A DNA stretch of 15,753 nucleotides from an uncultured Parafilimonas sp. (GTDB taxonomy: Bacteria > Bacteroidota > Bacteroidia > Chitinophagales > Chitinophagaceae), in contig CALAGJ010000073.1 of NCBI GenBank assembly GCA_937892395.1, forward strand, positions 1-15,753, in the 5' to 3' direction. Below the pieces are notes generated by a model, which did not search any database, was not told where the DNA came from, and saw only the letters and a list, made by a program, of their open reading frames with translations. This document shows positions 15,197-15,753 of the stretch, piece after piece. Numbering within the stretch: the stretch's first letter is position 1; each line of letters opens with the position of its first letter. A program made the translations under genes and the position numbers.

Positions 15197-15753
15197 TTTT
15201 TAAATCTTTCGGATCTTTATCTTTTGAAAAAAAGAATTTATAGATGATGGGCACTGTGGATATAAGCACAATAAGAATTACTATCATTTCCAAATGCTCT
15301 TTCAGATCAACGCCAAATTGATTCATTACCCATTTGCTCAGAAAATGACCAGCTACTAACATGCTTAAAACCCATGCCAAACATCCTATAATATTGAAGT
15401 AAATAAATTTTGCTTTTTCCATTTTTACAATACCTGCTACGATTGGTGCAAATGTTCTGATTATGGGTACAAAGCGTGCAGCTACAATGGCCCATCCACC
15501 ATATTGATGATAGAAGTCATTTGCTTGATAGAGGTATTTTTTCCTGTAGAAAAAATTGTCTTTTCGCTGAAAGAGAAAAGGTCCACTCTTGTAGCCAAAC
15601 CAATAGCCAACCATATTTCCAAAAATGCCAGCAGCGGAAATCAGTAACCAAAGAATAAGTAAATCAACATATTCATTTCCCGATACAAATATTTCATCGG
15701 CCAAGGCTTTACTGTAAATGCCCGCTACAAACAACAAACTATCGCCAGGCAGA
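15189..15753 (-). CDS. DedA family membrane protein (5' part beyond right edge)
   Basis: DedA proteins (SNARE-associated/VTT fold) are inner-membrane proteins linked to membrane homeostasis; several members have been linked to recycling of undecaprenyl phosphate or other lipids. The visible part holds the re-entrant-loop motif LPGDSLLFVAG right at the edge, then GNMVGYWFGYKSG, the hallmark AARFVPIIRTFAPIVAGIVKM with its two conserved arginines, FNIIGCLAWV, and a final transmembrane helix ending in a lysine-rich tail. The frame is open to the last base, and a family member of 200-225 residues would need about 30 more at the N-terminus. A TTG at 15737 is an internal leucine of the conserved motif, not the start. 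The stop overlaps the MFS start by 8 bp. Confidence 0.93.
   Translation of the reverse strand, partial: LPGDSLLFVAGIYSKALADEIFVSGNEYVDLLILWLLISAAGIFGNMVGYWFGYKSGPFLFQRKDNFFYRKKYLYQANDFYHQYGGWAIVAARFVPIIRTFAPIVAGIVKMEKAKFIYFNIIGCLAWVLSMLVAGHFLSKWVMNQFGVDLKEHLEMIVILIVLISTVPIIYKFFFSKDKDPKDLKNE

Noticed and set aside
15735..15737. TTG as the start of the DedA gene
   Set aside because: The codon encodes a leucine within the conserved LPGDSLLF motif and the frame continues to the window edge, so the true start is outside.

Overview
The window looks like a chromosomal segment from a member of the Bacteroidota, most likely near Chitinophagaceae. Four things point there: a very large secreted protein with a C-terminal type IX secretion (T9SS) sorting domain, proteins of the Bacteroidota-typical DUF4294 and DUF4197 families, AT-rich leaders without Shine-Dalgarno sequences, and several exact matches to the Bacteroidota -7 promoter element TAnnTTTG. 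No rRNA, tRNA, CRISPR array, insertion sequence or prophage gene was recognised. The genus assignment is an inference from protein style, not a database result.

Left part (1-7218), mostly housekeeping genes on the + strand. A truncated DoxX-like reading frame enters from the left edge and runs into a DUF4197 lipoprotein gene, which ends in a clear intrinsic terminator. Next come a COX15/CtaA-type heme A synthase, a secreted DUF4294 protein, peptide chain release factor 3 (prfC) and an aldose 1-epimerase-family protein. The last converges, with a 5-bp gap, on ridA on the - strand. Divergent from ridA is a two-gene unit: a shortened, apparently non-catalytic 3-hydroxyacyl-CoA dehydrogenase-like protein overlapping tsaB (t6A tRNA modification) by one base.

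Middle (7219-13102). A decayed M20-family amidohydrolase (AbgB-like) pseudogene lies between tsaB and a - strand terminator. That terminator serves a 5.3-kb - strand gene for a 1753-residue exported protein. Its order is: signal peptide, DUF7948-like domain, seven 64-residue propeller repeats, alpha/beta-hydrolase (lipase-like) domain, Ig-like modules, PKD domain, three PKD-like modules and a T9SS sorting domain. This is the most distinctive element of the window.

Right part (13103-15753). About 600 bp without a convincing gene contains a cluster of inverted repeats and copies of TCCAAAT/ATTTGGA. Beyond it lies a - strand unit read right to left: a DedA-family membrane protein (cut by the right edge), an MFS transporter overlapping it by 8 bp, and a 77-residue acidic hypothetical protein that may also have its own promoter.

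No wholly new multi-gene system could be demonstrated. The best candidates for follow-up are the propeller-lipase T9SS protein, the degenerate dehydrogenase coupled to tsaB, the pseudogene, and the palindrome-rich intergenic region.
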